Shown one piece after another: positions 1-8,505 of a stretch of DNA of 64,000 bases. A program made the position numbers and the translations under genes. Below the pieces are notes generated by a model. It did not search any database. It was not told the DNA's origin and saw nothing but the letters and a program-made list of their open reading frames with translations. The stretch lies in contig NZ_JYLO01000019.1 of the NCBI RefSeq assembly GCF_001439845.1, positions 1 to 64,000 on the forward strand, read 5' to 3'. The stretch comes from Pseudomonas lactis (lineage in GTDB: Bacteria > Pseudomonadota > Gammaproteobacteria > Pseudomonadales > Pseudomonadaceae). Positions within the stretch are counted from its first letter, which is position 1, and the number at the start of each line of letters is the position of its first letter.

Positions 1-58
1 AAGGCGGCAACAACTTGCTCAGCACGGCTTCTTTTCGCTCATGGGAATAACGGGCCAC
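1..58 (-). CDS. N-terminal fragment of a transposase OrfA-like protein, cut by the window edge
   Basis: A minus-strand frame opens with GTG at 58 and stays open to the window edge. An AAAGGA ribosome binding site lies 7-8 bases upstream. The 19 visible residues begin (M)ARYSHERKEAVLSKLLPP. This resembles the start of the small helix-turn-helix subunit of IS3- or IS66-type transposases, which often opens RYS.E.K...L.KLLPP. The ATG at 60 is in another frame and stops after 13 codons, so GTG is preferred. The family is an inference from a very short stretch. It could also be an unrelated helix-turn-helix protein. Confidence 0.4.
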   Translation of the reverse strand, partial: MARYSHERKEAVLSKLLPP

Positions 59-201
59 ATCGGTGTCCTTTACCGCCTATCTGGGGAAAACTGGAGGGTG
101 ACAACTATCCTGCCAGAGGGGGCGGTCCACAGGTTATTCAGCGAAATTCCGAGCGACAACCTGAAACAGTTGTGAGAAATATCCTGACGCCGCAAATCCT
201 C

Positions 202-290
202 TGTGGGAGCTGGCTTGCCTGCGATAGCGGTTTTTCAGTGCCGGATGTGCTGGCTGACACAGCGCCATCGCAGGCAAGCCAGCTCCCACA
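202..290. repeat. REPIN, 89 bp (TGTGGGAGC family)
   Basis: Two inverted arms, TGTGGGAGCTGGCTTGCCTG and its complement, flank a short spacer, with total length 89 bp. It lies between the transposase fragment and the 3' end of the MddA gene. Such REP doublets are known in P. fluorescens to be mobilised by RAYT transposases. Confidence 0.93.
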
Positions 291-331
291 TTTTGATCTT
301 TATTGTTCGTGGGAACGATCAGGACAGTGGG

Positions 332-1099
332 TTAGTGGCGGGGCCTGTTGAGACGCGGCACGATCATGCCTACCTCACGCTGATAACGCCGATACCGCTC
401 ACCAAACAGCGCCACCAAATCCCGTTCTTCGAAACGGGCGCCGATGAAGAGATACACCGACATCCCCAGCGCAAACAGCAGATGCCCCACAGTCATATGC
501 GGCGTTGCCCAAAAGGCGATCAGGAAGCCCAGGTACAGCGGATGACGCACGACTTTGTAGAGCAGCGGCGTCCTGAATGCCGGGCCCGATTGTGGGGCGT
601 TGCGCCAGCGATCAATGGCCTGTTTCAGCCCGAACAACTCGAAGTGACTGATCAAGCAGGTTGCCAGCACCACGATGCCCCAGCCCAGCCAGAACAGGCC
701 GGTTAGCAGTGCCTTGGCCCAGGCGGCGTCAACCTCCCAAACGGTGTGCCTAATGGGCCGCCATTGCCAGAACAGCAGCGCGAGCATCAGGCTGGAGAGC
801 AGCACATAGGTGGAGCGCTCCACCGCTGCCGGGGCGAAGACTGCCAGCCAGCGCTTGAAGCGTTTACGCGCCATGGCGCTGTGCTGGACGCCAAACACAA
901 TAATCAGTGACGTATTGATCATGAGTGCCAGCGCCCAGTCGATGCGCGCGCCGGAGTCGATGTGTTTGGGTACGACCACAGCCCCCATGAAGCCCATCAT
1001 GTAAAGCAAGGTGAATAAGAAAACCAGATAGCAGCAGGTGCTATAGACCAGGCCAGCCAAGCGTGCCGTGAAGTTGTTTGAAGAGGTCTGCCGTTTCAT
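332..1099 (-). CDS. mddA: Methanethiol S-methyltransferase (MddA-like, NnrU/isoprenylcysteine methyltransferase superfamily)
   Basis: Probably methylates methanethiol with S-adenosylmethionine to give dimethyl sulfide, at the inner membrane. The 255-residue protein has about five hydrophobic segments, starting with one near residues 15-45. A C-terminal block carries the superfamily signature VRHPLYLGFLIAFWATP followed by FEERDLVALFGERYRRYQ. Length and layout fit the MddA family of Pseudomonas. An in-frame ATG exists six codons upstream, but only the ATG at 1099 has a good ribosome binding site (AAAGGA, 7 bases away). It stands alone, converging on the upstream REPIN. The exact thiol substrate is inferred from family resemblance. 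Confidence 0.75.
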   Translation of the reverse strand: MKRQTSSNNFTARLAGLVYSTCCYLVFLFTLLYMMGFMGAVVVPKHIDSGARIDWALALMINTSLIIVFGVQHSAMARKRFKRWLAVFAPAAVERSTYVLLSSLMLALLFWQWRPIRHTVWEVDAAWAKALLTGLFWLGWGIVVLATCLISHFELFGLKQAIDRWRNAPQSGPAFRTPLLYKVVRHPLYLGFLIAFWATPHMTVGHLLFALGMSVYLFIGARFEERDLVALFGERYRRYQREVGMIVPRLNRPRH

Positions 1100-1220
1100 G
1101 GACGATTCCTTTCGCACATGGTGAATGGGTGAGCCAATCGAGGACTGGCTCGCTCAGACTAACGGCATTCAAGTAGGCGGTAACCTGTTGGAATTGACAG
1201 TTTCAAGAGCGATTGGCGAT

Positions 1221-2489
1221 TTAACCGACGTTCAACCGATCCAACAAGCTATACCAGGCCACGCCCGCGCCAATGTAGAACCGCTGCAAGCGATGCAAGG
1301 GCAAGCGCTGCAACGGCGTTATCGGGTAGGCGAAGTCTGCCGTGCTGTCGCACAACCGCCCGGCTAATTGCTGACCCAGGCTGGTACACAACGCGATCCC
1401 GCGCCCATTGCAACCCAACGCCAGGGTGAGCCCCGGCGCCGGTTCGTGGACATGGGGCATGAAGTCCCGCGTGATTGCGATGCGCCCGGCCCAGCGGTAG
1501 TCGAATTCCAATGGCCCCAGTTGCGGAAACAGCAGCGCCAGGGAGCGCTCCAGGTGGGCAAAATCGGCCGGCCCGGTGGGGTCGTTGAACAGGCCGCGGC
1601 CGCCCATCAGCAGGCGCCCATACGCGTCTTTGCGAAAATACAGCAGCAAGCGTTGCGCGGTCGACACGGTTTCCTGGCCTGGCAAAATGCTTTCGGCTGC
1701 GCGGCCACTCAATGGTTTGGTGGCGACGATAAAACTGTTGGCCGCAAGGACGCTCTGGGCCATGCCGGGCCATAAGTGATCGCTGTAGCCATTGGTGGCC
1801 AGCACCACTTGATCTGCCGTGACCTGCGCACCGCCGGCCGTCTGCAACTGCCAAGCCGAACCCTGGCGCTGCAAGCCTGTCACCGCACTGTGGCCGTGCA
1901 CCCGTGCGCCCGCCGCCAACGCCGCGGCCACCAACCCGCGGGCATACGCCAAGGGTTGAATGGCCCCGGCACGGCCATCCAGCCAGCCGCCGGCAAACGC
2001 CGAGCTGCCCATGCGTGACGCCACCGCCGTGGCATCCAGGCGCTGAACTGGTACGCCGCGTCGGGCCCATTGTTCGGCCCGAGCATGCAGCCCGGCCACC
2101 GCCTTTTCACTGTACGACACCTGCATCCAGCCCTTGCGCACCGGCGCGCAATCGATGCCATGGCGTTCGATCAGCTTGAACACCAGGTCCGCCGAGTTCG
2201 ACACCGTGGCGATCAACGGCTCGGCGCGTTCCGGCCCGTACTTCTGTACCAGCTGCTGCGGGTCATATTTGAGCGTGGGGTTGACTTGCCCACCGTTGCG
2301 CCCCGAGGCACCCCAGCCTGGCTCATGGGCCTCCAGCACACACACGCGCACGCCACGCTCTGCCAAGTGCAGCGCCGTCGATAAACCGGTATATCCGGCT
2401 CCGACAATCGCCACGTCGACCTTCACCGACTCGTTCAATGCCGGTGTTGGCACCACTGACGGCGCAGTCGCCGACCACAACGATTTCAT
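1221..2489 (-). CDS. FAD-dependent amino-acid/amine oxidoreductase (DadA/PuuB-like)
   Basis: A 422-residue flavoprotein of the D-amino-acid oxidase fold. The dinucleotide-binding motif GAGYTG is at residues 30-35 and is followed by the FAD-contact stretch EAHEPGWGASGRNGGQ. A C-terminal GCNGRGIALCTSLGQ segment closes the flavin site. It is probably cytoplasmic and deaminates an amino acid or polyamine-derived substrate. Its ATG overlaps the stop of the ABC ATPase gene by 4 bp, and it is the last gene of the operon. This suggests that it oxidises whatever the transporter brings in. The substrate cannot be read from the sequence; gamma-glutamylputrescine oxidases and D-amino-acid dehydrogenases are both close relatives. 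Confidence 0.8.
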   Translation of the reverse strand: MKSLWSATAPSVVPTPALNESVKVDVAIVGAGYTGLSTALHLAERGVRVCVLEAHEPGWGASGRNGGQVNPTLKYDPQQLVQKYGPERAEPLIATVSNSADLVFKLIERHGIDCAPVRKGWMQVSYSEKAVAGLHARAEQWARRGVPVQRLDATAVASRMGSSAFAGGWLDGRAGAIQPLAYARGLVAAALAAGARVHGHSAVTGLQRQGSAWQLQTAGGAQVTADQVVLATNGYSDHLWPGMAQSVLAANSFIVATKPLSGRAAESILPGQETVSTAQRLLLYFRKDAYGRLLMGGRGLFNDPTGPADFAHLERSLALLFPQLGPLEFDYRWAGRIAITRDFMPHVHEPAPGLTLALGCNGRGIALCTSLGQQLAGRLCDSTADFAYPITPLQRLPLHRLQRFYIGAGVAWYSLLDRLNVG

Positions 2490-3238
2490 GACAGGCTCCG
2501 CGTGTTGCCTGTGGGGTGCAGCACGCGCCGCAGGAAGTCCTGGGTGCGCGCATGCTGCGGGTTGCCCAGCACCTGTTCAGCGGGGCCGCTTTCGACGATG
2601 TAGCCGCCGTGCAGGAAGCACACGCGGTCGGCCACTTCGCGGGCAAAGCCCATTTCGTGGGTGACCACGATCATGGTCATGCCTTCATCGGCCAGGGTGC
2701 GCATTACCGCCAGCACATCGCCGACCAGTTCCGGGTCGAGGGCCGAGGTGGGTTCGTCGAACAGCATGGCGCCGGGTTTCATCGCCAGGGCGCGGGCGAT
2801 GGCAACGCGTTGCTGCTGGCCGCCGGAAAGCTGTTCGGGGTAGGCGTCGGCCTTGGCGCTCAGGCCGACTTTTTCCAACAGCACCAGGGCTTCTTCGCGG
2901 ACTTGGCGGGGCGATTCGCCTTTGACGTACACCGGGCCTTCCATTACGTTTTCCAGCACCGTGCGATGGGGGAACAGGTTGAAGCGCTGGAACACCATGC
3001 CCATGCGGCTGCGCAGAGCGTGTACGGTCTTGCTGCCACGTTGTACGGTTTCGCCGAACACGTTGATATGCCCGCCGTCGTAGGCTTCCAAGGCGTTGAT
3101 GCAGCGCAGCAGGGTGGATTTTCCCGAGCCCGAGGGGCCGATCAGGCACACCACTTCGCCCTTGGCCACGTCGAGGTCGACGCCGTGCAGGACGTGGTGG
3201 TCACCGTAGTGTTTTTGCAGCTGGCGAATCTCGATCAT
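2486..3238 (-). CDS. Polar amino-acid ABC transporter ATP-binding protein (GlnQ/HisP-like)
   Basis: Energises uptake by the transporter encoded in this operon. The 250-residue protein has Walker A GPSGSGKST at residues 34-42, the ABC signature LSGGQQQR near 140, Walker B LFDEPTSALDPE near 165, and the switch histidine in VVTHEMGFA. The length is typical of the GlnQ/HisP family. It overlaps the permease gene upstream and the oxidoreductase gene downstream by 4 bp each (ATGA junctions), which indicates translational coupling. Confidence 0.92.
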   Translation of the reverse strand: MIEIRQLQKHYGDHHVLHGVDLDVAKGEVVCLIGPSGSGKSTLLRCINALEAYDGGHINVFGETVQRGSKTVHALRSRMGMVFQRFNLFPHRTVLENVMEGPVYVKGESPRQVREEALVLLEKVGLSAKADAYPEQLSGGQQQRVAIARALAMKPGAMLFDEPTSALDPELVGDVLAVMRTLADEGMTMIVVTHEMGFAREVADRVCFLHGGYIVESGPAEQVLGNPQHARTQDFLRRVLHPTGNTRSLS

Positions 3239-3903
3239 GCTTTTTTCCTCCGGCCCAGGTACTGCTCCATGCGACGCAGGCCATACACCAGTGGCAGGCT
3301 CATCAACAGATAGAGCAGGGCGACCAGGGTGTAGACGGTCATGTTCTGGAAGGTCGATGAGGCGATCAGTTGGCCCTGGCGCGTCATCTCGGCGACGGTG
3401 ATGGTCGACACCAGCGAGGAGTCCTTGAGCATCATCACCAGGGTGTTGCCGTAGGGCGGCAGGGCGATGCGAAACGCCTGGGGCAGGATCACCCGGCGCA
3501 TCATCAGCCCCGTGCGCATCCCTAAGGCTTCGGCGGCTTCACGTTGGCCTTGTTCGACGGCGATGATGCCGGTGCGGAAGTTCTCTGCCTGGTACGCCGA
3601 GTAGGCGATGCCCATACCGATCACCCCGGCATAAAACGCCGTGAGATGGATGCCCATGTCCGGCAGCACGAAGTAGATGTAGAACAGCTGCACGATAATC
3701 GGCAGCCCCCGGATCACGTTGATGATGGTGCTGGCGGTCCAGGACAGCGCGCGAATCGGCGACAGCTTGAGCAGCGCCAGCACCAGGCCGAGGGCGCTGC
3801 TGAGCAGGAACGACAGCACGGTGATCTGGATCGTCACCCAGGCGCCTTGCAGCAGGATCGGCAGGAAGTCCTGGGCGTTCTGCAGGAACTCAGCCAGGTT
3901 CAT
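3235..3903 (-). CDS. Amino-acid ABC transporter permease (HisM/GlnP type)
   Basis: Inner-membrane subunit, 222 residues, with about five hydrophobic segments and the His/Glu/Gln/Arg permease loop EAAEALGMRTGLMMRRVILPQ that docks the ATPase. The start at 3903 (MNLAEF) is chosen because AGGAG lies 5 bases upstream and the ATG overlaps the stop of the binding-protein gene by 4 bp. A longer frame from 3930 would run further into that gene. Only one permease gene is present, so a homodimer is likely. Confidence 0.9.
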   Translation of the reverse strand: MNLAEFLQNAQDFLPILLQGAWVTIQITVLSFLLSSALGLVLALLKLSPIRALSWTASTIINVIRGLPIIVQLFYIYFVLPDMGIHLTAFYAGVIGMGIAYSAYQAENFRTGIIAVEQGQREAAEALGMRTGLMMRRVILPQAFRIALPPYGNTLVMMLKDSSLVSTITVAEMTRQGQLIASSTFQNMTVYTLVALLYLLMSLPLVYGLRRMEQYLGRRKKA

Positions 3904-4682
3904 GGGCGCTCCTGGGCGTCCAGCCCCCATTTCTTGAGGATGCTGTCCAGCGTGCCGTCGGCCTTGATACTGGCGATGGCGGTGTTCAGGCGCTCAAGGG
4001 TTGCGGCATCGCCCTTGCGCACCACCAGGCACACTTCGCCGACGTTAGTGGGCTTGTAGTCAGGCGCCAGTTTCACGCCTTTGAACAGCTTTTGACGGAT
4101 CTGGTAGGCCACCACCGGCTGGTCACCCACGGCGGCCTTGATGCGGCCCAGGGACAGGTCGCGAACCATCTCACCGATGGAGTCGTAGGTGCGGATCTCC
4201 TTGAAGATGCCCAGCTTGTTCAGTTGGTCGTAGAAGATTGTGCCGGCTTGCACGCCGACGACCTGGCCTTTGAGCGGCATAAGGTCAGGGTAGGCGGCAT
4301 CGTCGTCGGCGCTGATGATCAGCCCTTCACCATAGGCGTAAACCGGGGCGCTGAAGTCGACCACTTGGGTACGCTCCGGGGTCTTGAGCATGCCGGCGGA
4401 AATAAAGTCCAGCTTGCCGGATGTCAGGGACGGGATCAGCGCGGCAAAGTTGGTCTGCTCGATCTGGCTGCTGAACCCGCCGGCCTTGCCGACGGCTTCC
4501 GCCACGTCGACCATCACGCCCTGGATGCTGTTGCTCTTGATATCCAGGAAGGTAAACGGCGAACCACTGGCGGTTGCACCGACTTTGTACGAGGACGCAC
4601 TGCCTGCGTGCGCGACGCTGATGCAGAGCGTGGCGCACAGGCCGAAGGCAAGGCGGCGAAACAAGGGCGAAAGACTGTTCAT
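3900..4682 (-). CDS. Amino-acid ABC transporter periplasmic binding protein
   Basis: A 260-residue family 3 solute-binding protein. A signal peptide spans about residues 1-26, ending near SVAHA. The mature part has the typical ligand-binding stretch GVMVDVAEAVGKAGG, the segment TSGKLDFISAGMLKTPERT near residue 100, and VGVQAGTIFYDQL near 145. It is the first gene of the four-gene operon and is transcribed away from the IclR regulator. The ligand is unknown. The co-encoded oxidoreductase suggests an amino acid or amine used as a carbon or nitrogen source. Confidence 0.88.
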   Translation of the reverse strand: MNSLSPLFRRLAFGLCATLCISVAHAGSASSYKVGATASGSPFTFLDIKSNSIQGVMVDVAEAVGKAGGFSSQIEQTNFAALIPSLTSGKLDFISAGMLKTPERTQVVDFSAPVYAYGEGLIISADDDAAYPDLMPLKGQVVGVQAGTIFYDQLNKLGIFKEIRTYDSIGEMVRDLSLGRIKAAVGDQPVVAYQIRQKLFKGVKLAPDYKPTNVGEVCLVVRKGDAATLERLNTAIASIKADGTLDSILKKWGLDAQERP

Positions 4683-4811
4683 CGGGTTACTCCAGACGGA
4701 AAACGGAAAGTCAGTACCGCAAGCGGCTGCCGATGAAATCGCAAGCTCTATGCCATTTCGAATCAGAAAAATCGTAAATGATGGGAGAAAGTTTTAAAAA
4801 TGAACCTTTCG

Positions 4812-4826
4812 TATCGATATGCGATA
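4812..4826. promoter_or_regulatory. Candidate IclR operator between the ABC operon and its regulator
   Basis: The 215-bp space at 4683-4897 separates two divergent transcription units and must hold both promoters. It is clearly richer in A and T than the flanking genes. The clearest symmetric element is TATCG-ATATG-CGATA, an inverted repeat with 5-bp arms and a 5-bp spacer, about 70 bp before the regulator gene. Its assignment to the adjacent regulator is an inference from position. Confidence 0.35.
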
Positions 4827-4897
4827 TTTAATGGTCATTAATCAGCTTTTAAGGTAGAAATATCACCACGCCTGAGCCACCTGCCCGCGAGTTCGCC

Positions 4898-5677
4898 ATG
4901 TCCGAAGACCGCAACAGTTTGCACAACCAATCCCTGGAAAAAGGCCTGTCGGTGCTCAAGGCTTTTAGCGCACAACGCCGTAGCATGAGCCTTGCAGAGG
5001 TGGCAGAGGCCGCCGGTATGACCAAAAGCTCGGCCCAGCGCATGGTGTTCACCCTCGAAAGCCTGGGTTACCTTCGGAAACACTCACGCACACGCCATTA
5101 CCAACTCACCCCCCGGGTATTGGAGCTGGGCTTCAGTTACCTGGATGCGCATTCGTTGATCGAAGTGGCCAACCCGTTCTTGTCCGAGTTGACCCGATTG
5201 ACCGGCGAGACGTCGTGCCTTACCGAGCCGGCGGGCTACGACATGACGTACATCGCGCGCTTTGTTAGCGCAGGGTTCGTGCCGGTCCATATGCCGATTG
5301 GCTCACGGGTGCCGATGTACTGCACGGCGTCGGGGAGGGCGTATTTGAGTGCGTTGCCGCAGGAGGAGGCGTTGGCGTTGATCGAGAACAGCCAGCGAGT
5401 GGCGCATACCAGCCGCACGCTGACCGACGTCGAGGCGATCATGGCCTCCTTGGAGCAGGTGAGGGCGCAGGGCTATGCGGTGAACACTCAGGAACTGTTC
5501 CTCGGCGACATGACCATCGGCGCGCCGGTGCTGGGCGGCAATGGCCGGCCCGTGGCCGCAGTGCATGTGGTGGCGCCGACCAGCCGCTGGTGCCAGGCGG
5601 ATGCCGAACGGCAACTGGCGCCGGCGCTGTTGCAGTGCTCAAGGGCGTTGAGTAATTCGGCGCGGAATCTGGAATGA
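4898..5677 (+). CDS. IclR-family transcriptional regulator
   Basis: A 259-residue DNA-binding regulator. An N-terminal winged helix (about residues 8-75) contains SLAEVAEAAGMTKSSAQRMVFTLESLGYL. A GAF-like effector domain follows, with the family patterns GSRVPMYCTASGRAYLSALP and GAPVLGGNGRPVAAVHV. The length is standard. It is divergent from the amino-acid transporter/oxidoreductase operon and is the obvious candidate to control it. The effector is unknown. Confidence 0.9.
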   Translation: MSEDRNSLHNQSLEKGLSVLKAFSAQRRSMSLAEVAEAAGMTKSSAQRMVFTLESLGYLRKHSRTRHYQLTPRVLELGFSYLDAHSLIEVANPFLSELTRLTGETSCLTEPAGYDMTYIARFVSAGFVPVHMPIGSRVPMYCTASGRAYLSALPQEEALALIENSQRVAHTSRTLTDVEAIMASLEQVRAQGYAVNTQELFLGDMTIGAPVLGGNGRPVAAVHVVAPTSRWCQADAERQLAPALLQCSRALSNSARNLE

Positions 5678-5707
5678 ACCGAAGCTCCGTTTGCGCTGCA
5701 GATTCAG

Positions 5708-5796
5708 TGTGGGAGCTGGCTTGCCTGCGAAAGCGTCAGTTCAGTGACAGATTAATTGACTGACACGCCGCCATCGCGGGCAAGCCAGCTCCCACA
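5708..5796. repeat. REPIN, 89 bp (TGTGGGAGC family)
   Basis: Inverted arms TGTGGGAGCTGGCTTGCCTG and AGCCAGCTCCCACA with a spacer, 89 bp in all. It sits 31 bp after the IclR gene stop and before the bidirectional terminator. Confidence 0.93.
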
Positions 5797-5838
5797 TTTT
5801 GATCCTCATTGTTCTTCGCGCTGTAGGTGAGCCCACAC

Positions 5839-5870
5839 AAAAAATGCGCCCCTAGGGGCGCATTCTTTTT
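5839..5870. terminator. Bidirectional rho-independent terminator
   Basis: A perfect palindrome with 11-bp arms (first arm AATGCGCCCCT, 5843-5853; second arm 5854-5864) is flanked by A-rich bases on the left and CTTTTT on the right. It can end the minus-strand carboxynorspermidine operon, whose last stop is at 5891, and read-through from the plus strand. Confidence 0.85.
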
Positions 5871-5890
5871 GCTCGGTCAGCTATCGCCTA

Positions 5891-7135
5891 TCAGGCCGTC
5901 GCATCCCAGGCCCGATCACCGTTCTCGTCTTTGATCCGAGTCGGCAAGCCCATCACATCCAGCGCCTTGAGGAACGGCTCGGCCGGCAGTTCCTCGACGT
6001 TGGCCATGTGCTTGACATCCCACTCGCCACGCGCCACCAGCAGCGCAGCGGCTACCGGTGGTACGCCTGCGGTGTAGGAGATGCCCTGGCTGTCGGTCTC
6101 GGCATAGGCCTCTTCGTGATCAGCCACGTTGTAGATGAACATCTCACGCGGCTGGCCATTCTTGGTGCCTTTGACCAGGTCACCGATGCAGGTCTTGCCG
6201 GTGTAGCCAGGCGCAAGCGAAGACGGGTCGGGCAGCACGGCCTTGACCACTTTCAACGGCACCACTTCCAGGCCTTCGGCGGTCTTGACCGGCTGTTCGG
6301 AGAGCAGGCCGAGGTTTTTCAGCACGGTGAACACGTTGATGTAGTGTTCGCCGAAGCTCATCCAGAAACGCACGTTGGGCACGTCGAGGTTTTTCGACAG
6401 CGAGTGCACTTCATCGTGGCCGGTGAGGTAGAGGTTTTGCGAGCCGACTACCGGCAGGTCGTCGGTGCGTTTGACTTCGAACATGGTGTTGCTGGTCCAC
6501 TGGCTGTTCTGCCAGCTCCACACCTGCCCGGTGAATTCGCGGAAGTTGATTTCCGGATCGAAATTGGTGGCGAAGTATTTGCCATGGGAGCCGGCATTGA
6601 CGTCGAGAATGTCGATCGAATCAATGCGGTCGAAATGCTGTTGCTGCGCCAGCGCGGCATATGCGTTGACGACACCTGGGTCGAAGCCCACGCCAAGGAT
6701 GGCGGTGATGTTCTTCTGTTTGCACTCTTGCAGGTGGTTCCACTCGTAGTTGCCGTACCACGGCGGGGTCTCGCAGACCTTGCCCGGCTCTTCGTGGATG
6801 GCGGTGTCCAGGTAAGCCACGCCCGTGTCGATGCAGGCACGCAGTACCGACATGTTGAGGAAGGCGGAGCCGACGTTGATGACGATCTGCGATTCGGTCT
6901 CGCGGATCAGGGCCTTGGTCGCTTCCACGTCCAGGGCGTTCAGCGTGAAGGCTTGGATATCGGCGGGAACCTTGAGGCTACCTTTGGCCTTGACGCTGTC
7001 GATGATGGCCTGGCATTTGGAGATGTTGCGCGACGCGATAGCAATACGACCGAGTTCGTCGTTGTGCTGCGCGCACTTGTGGGCCACCACCTTGGCGACA
7101 CCTCCTGCACCAATGATAAGAACGTTCTTTTTCAA
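5891..7135 (-). CDS. Carboxynorspermidine/carboxyspermidine dehydrogenase (saccharopine dehydrogenase-like)
   Basis: Condenses aspartate semialdehyde with a diamine and reduces the imine with NADPH, giving carboxynorspermidine or carboxyspermidine. The next enzyme, encoded just upstream, decarboxylates it. The nucleotide-binding motif GAGGVAK is at residues 9-15, and GVGFDPGVVNAYA and DVNAGSHGKYFATNFDPE are characteristic of this family. The start is taken as TTG at 7135, with AAAGGAG upstream. It gives 414 residues beginning MKKNVLIIGAGG, a usual length for the family. The first in-frame ATG, at 7204, would overlap the decarboxylase gene and add an unrelated Cys-containing tail. Confidence 0.88.
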   Translation of the reverse strand: MKKNVLIIGAGGVAKVVAHKCAQHNDELGRIAIASRNISKCQAIIDSVKAKGSLKVPADIQAFTLNALDVEATKALIRETESQIVINVGSAFLNMSVLRACIDTGVAYLDTAIHEEPGKVCETPPWYGNYEWNHLQECKQKNITAILGVGFDPGVVNAYAALAQQQHFDRIDSIDILDVNAGSHGKYFATNFDPEINFREFTGQVWSWQNSQWTSNTMFEVKRTDDLPVVGSQNLYLTGHDEVHSLSKNLDVPNVRFWMSFGEHYINVFTVLKNLGLLSEQPVKTAEGLEVVPLKVVKAVLPDPSSLAPGYTGKTCIGDLVKGTKNGQPREMFIYNVADHEEAYAETDSQGISYTAGVPPVAAALLVARGEWDVKHMANVEELPAEPFLKALDVMGLPTRIKDENGDRAWDATA

Positions 7136-7163
7136 TTGCTTTATCTCTCCTTTATCCGCCAGC

Positions 7164-8261
7164 TCAGGACAGGCTGGACAGGTAGTCGTCGTAACCAAAT
7201 TCACGAACCACCTCGACAGTACCGTCGAGTTGTTTCACTACGATGGACGGCATTTTCAGGCCGTTGAACCAGTTTTTCTTGACCATGGTGTAGCCTGCGG
7301 TGTCGATGAACGACAGCCGATCGCCGATGGCCAGCGGACGATCAAATTGATACTCGCCGAAGATGTCCCCGGCCAGGCAGGATTTGCCGCACACCATGTA
7401 GGTGTGTTCACCCTCGCTCGGCGCCAGCTTGGCGTTGAGGCGATAGATCAGCAGGTCCAGCAGGTGGGCTTCGATGGAGCTGTCTACCACGGCGAGATTT
7501 TTGCCGTTGTAGAGGGTGTCGAGCACGGTGACTTCCAGGGAGGCGCTGTTGGTGATCGCCGCTTCGCCGGGTTCCAGGTAGACCTGCACGCCGTACTTCT
7601 CGGAGAAGGCCTTGAGCCGCGCGCAGAATGCGTCCAGTGCATAGCCTTCACCGGTGAAATGGATGCCGCCGCCGAGGCTGACCCACTTGACCTTGTGCAG
7701 CAGCGTACCGAAGCGTTCCTCGATGGTGCCGAGCATCTTGTCGAACAGGCTGAAGTCGCCGTTCTCGCAGTTGTTGTGGAACATGAAACCGGAGATCTGG
7801 TCGATCACGCCATCGATCTTCACCGGGTCCCACTCGCCCAGGCGGCTGAACGGGCGCGCCGGGTCGGCCAGCAGGTAGTCGGAGCTGCTCACCTGTGGGT
7901 TTACGCGCAGGCCGCGGGTCTTGCCTTCGCTGCGTTCGGCAAAACGCTGCAGCTGGCTGATGGAGTTGAAGATGATCTTGTCGCAGTTCTCCAGCATCTC
8001 TTCGATTTCATCGTCGGCCCAGGCCACGCTGTAGGCGTGCGCTTCGCCTTCGAACTTCTGGCGACCGAGCTTGAGTTCATACAGCGACGACGAGGTGGTG
8101 CCGTCCATGTATTGCTGCATCAAGTCGAATACCGACCAGGTGGCAAAGCACTTGAGCGCCAGCAGAGCCTTGGCGCCAGACTGTTCGCGCACGTAGGCAA
8201 TCTTCTGCATGTTGACCAGAAGCTTCTGTTTATCGATGAGGTAGTACGGCGTTTTGATCAT
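7164..8261 (-). CDS. nspC: Carboxynorspermidine decarboxylase
   Basis: PLP-dependent decarboxylase of the alanine-racemase fold, making norspermidine or spermidine from the carboxy intermediate. With the start at 8261 it has 365 residues. The PLP lysine is Lys37 in LLALKCFATW. The phosphate-binding loop is SLGGGIHFTGEG. EPGEAAI lies near residue 270, and CGKSCLAGDIFGEYQFD carries the C-terminal active-site Cys supplied to the dimer partner. The start MIKTPYY fits the family better than an upstream ATG at 8315. It is the first gene of a two-gene operon, with 28 bp to the dehydrogenase. Confidence 0.9.
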   Translation of the reverse strand: MIKTPYYLIDKQKLLVNMQKIAYVREQSGAKALLALKCFATWSVFDLMQQYMDGTTSSSLYELKLGRQKFEGEAHAYSVAWADDEIEEMLENCDKIIFNSISQLQRFAERSEGKTRGLRVNPQVSSSDYLLADPARPFSRLGEWDPVKIDGVIDQISGFMFHNNCENGDFSLFDKMLGTIEERFGTLLHKVKWVSLGGGIHFTGEGYALDAFCARLKAFSEKYGVQVYLEPGEAAITNSASLEVTVLDTLYNGKNLAVVDSSIEAHLLDLLIYRLNAKLAPSEGEHTYMVCGKSCLAGDIFGEYQFDRPLAIGDRLSFIDTAGYTMVKKNWFNGLKMPSIVVKQLDGTVEVVREFGYDDYLSSLS

Positions 8262-8505
8262 TTTTGAGAGCCTGCGGCGGTGCCTGCCAAAAAAGGACAC
8301 GCATTGTGCCCGCACTTGGAACAGATCGAAAGGTTAGCCGGCGGTTTTTGCGCGCCACGTTAAGCATAGGGCGTAAGTATGACCGTTCATAAGAATCACC
8401 CCGTCCCCCTGTGGGAGCGCTCGAACCTAAGCGAGGCCGCGATGACGCCAGCCCTGGCACCGCAAACCCTACAGTAGCGCCGCTAAAATCAGGCCCACCT
8501 AAACA

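Noticed and set aside
5891..7204. ATG at 7204 as start of the carboxynorspermidine dehydrogenase
   Set aside because: It overlaps the nspC coding region and adds a non-conserved tail; the TTG at 7135 has a ribosome binding site and gives a length usual for the family.
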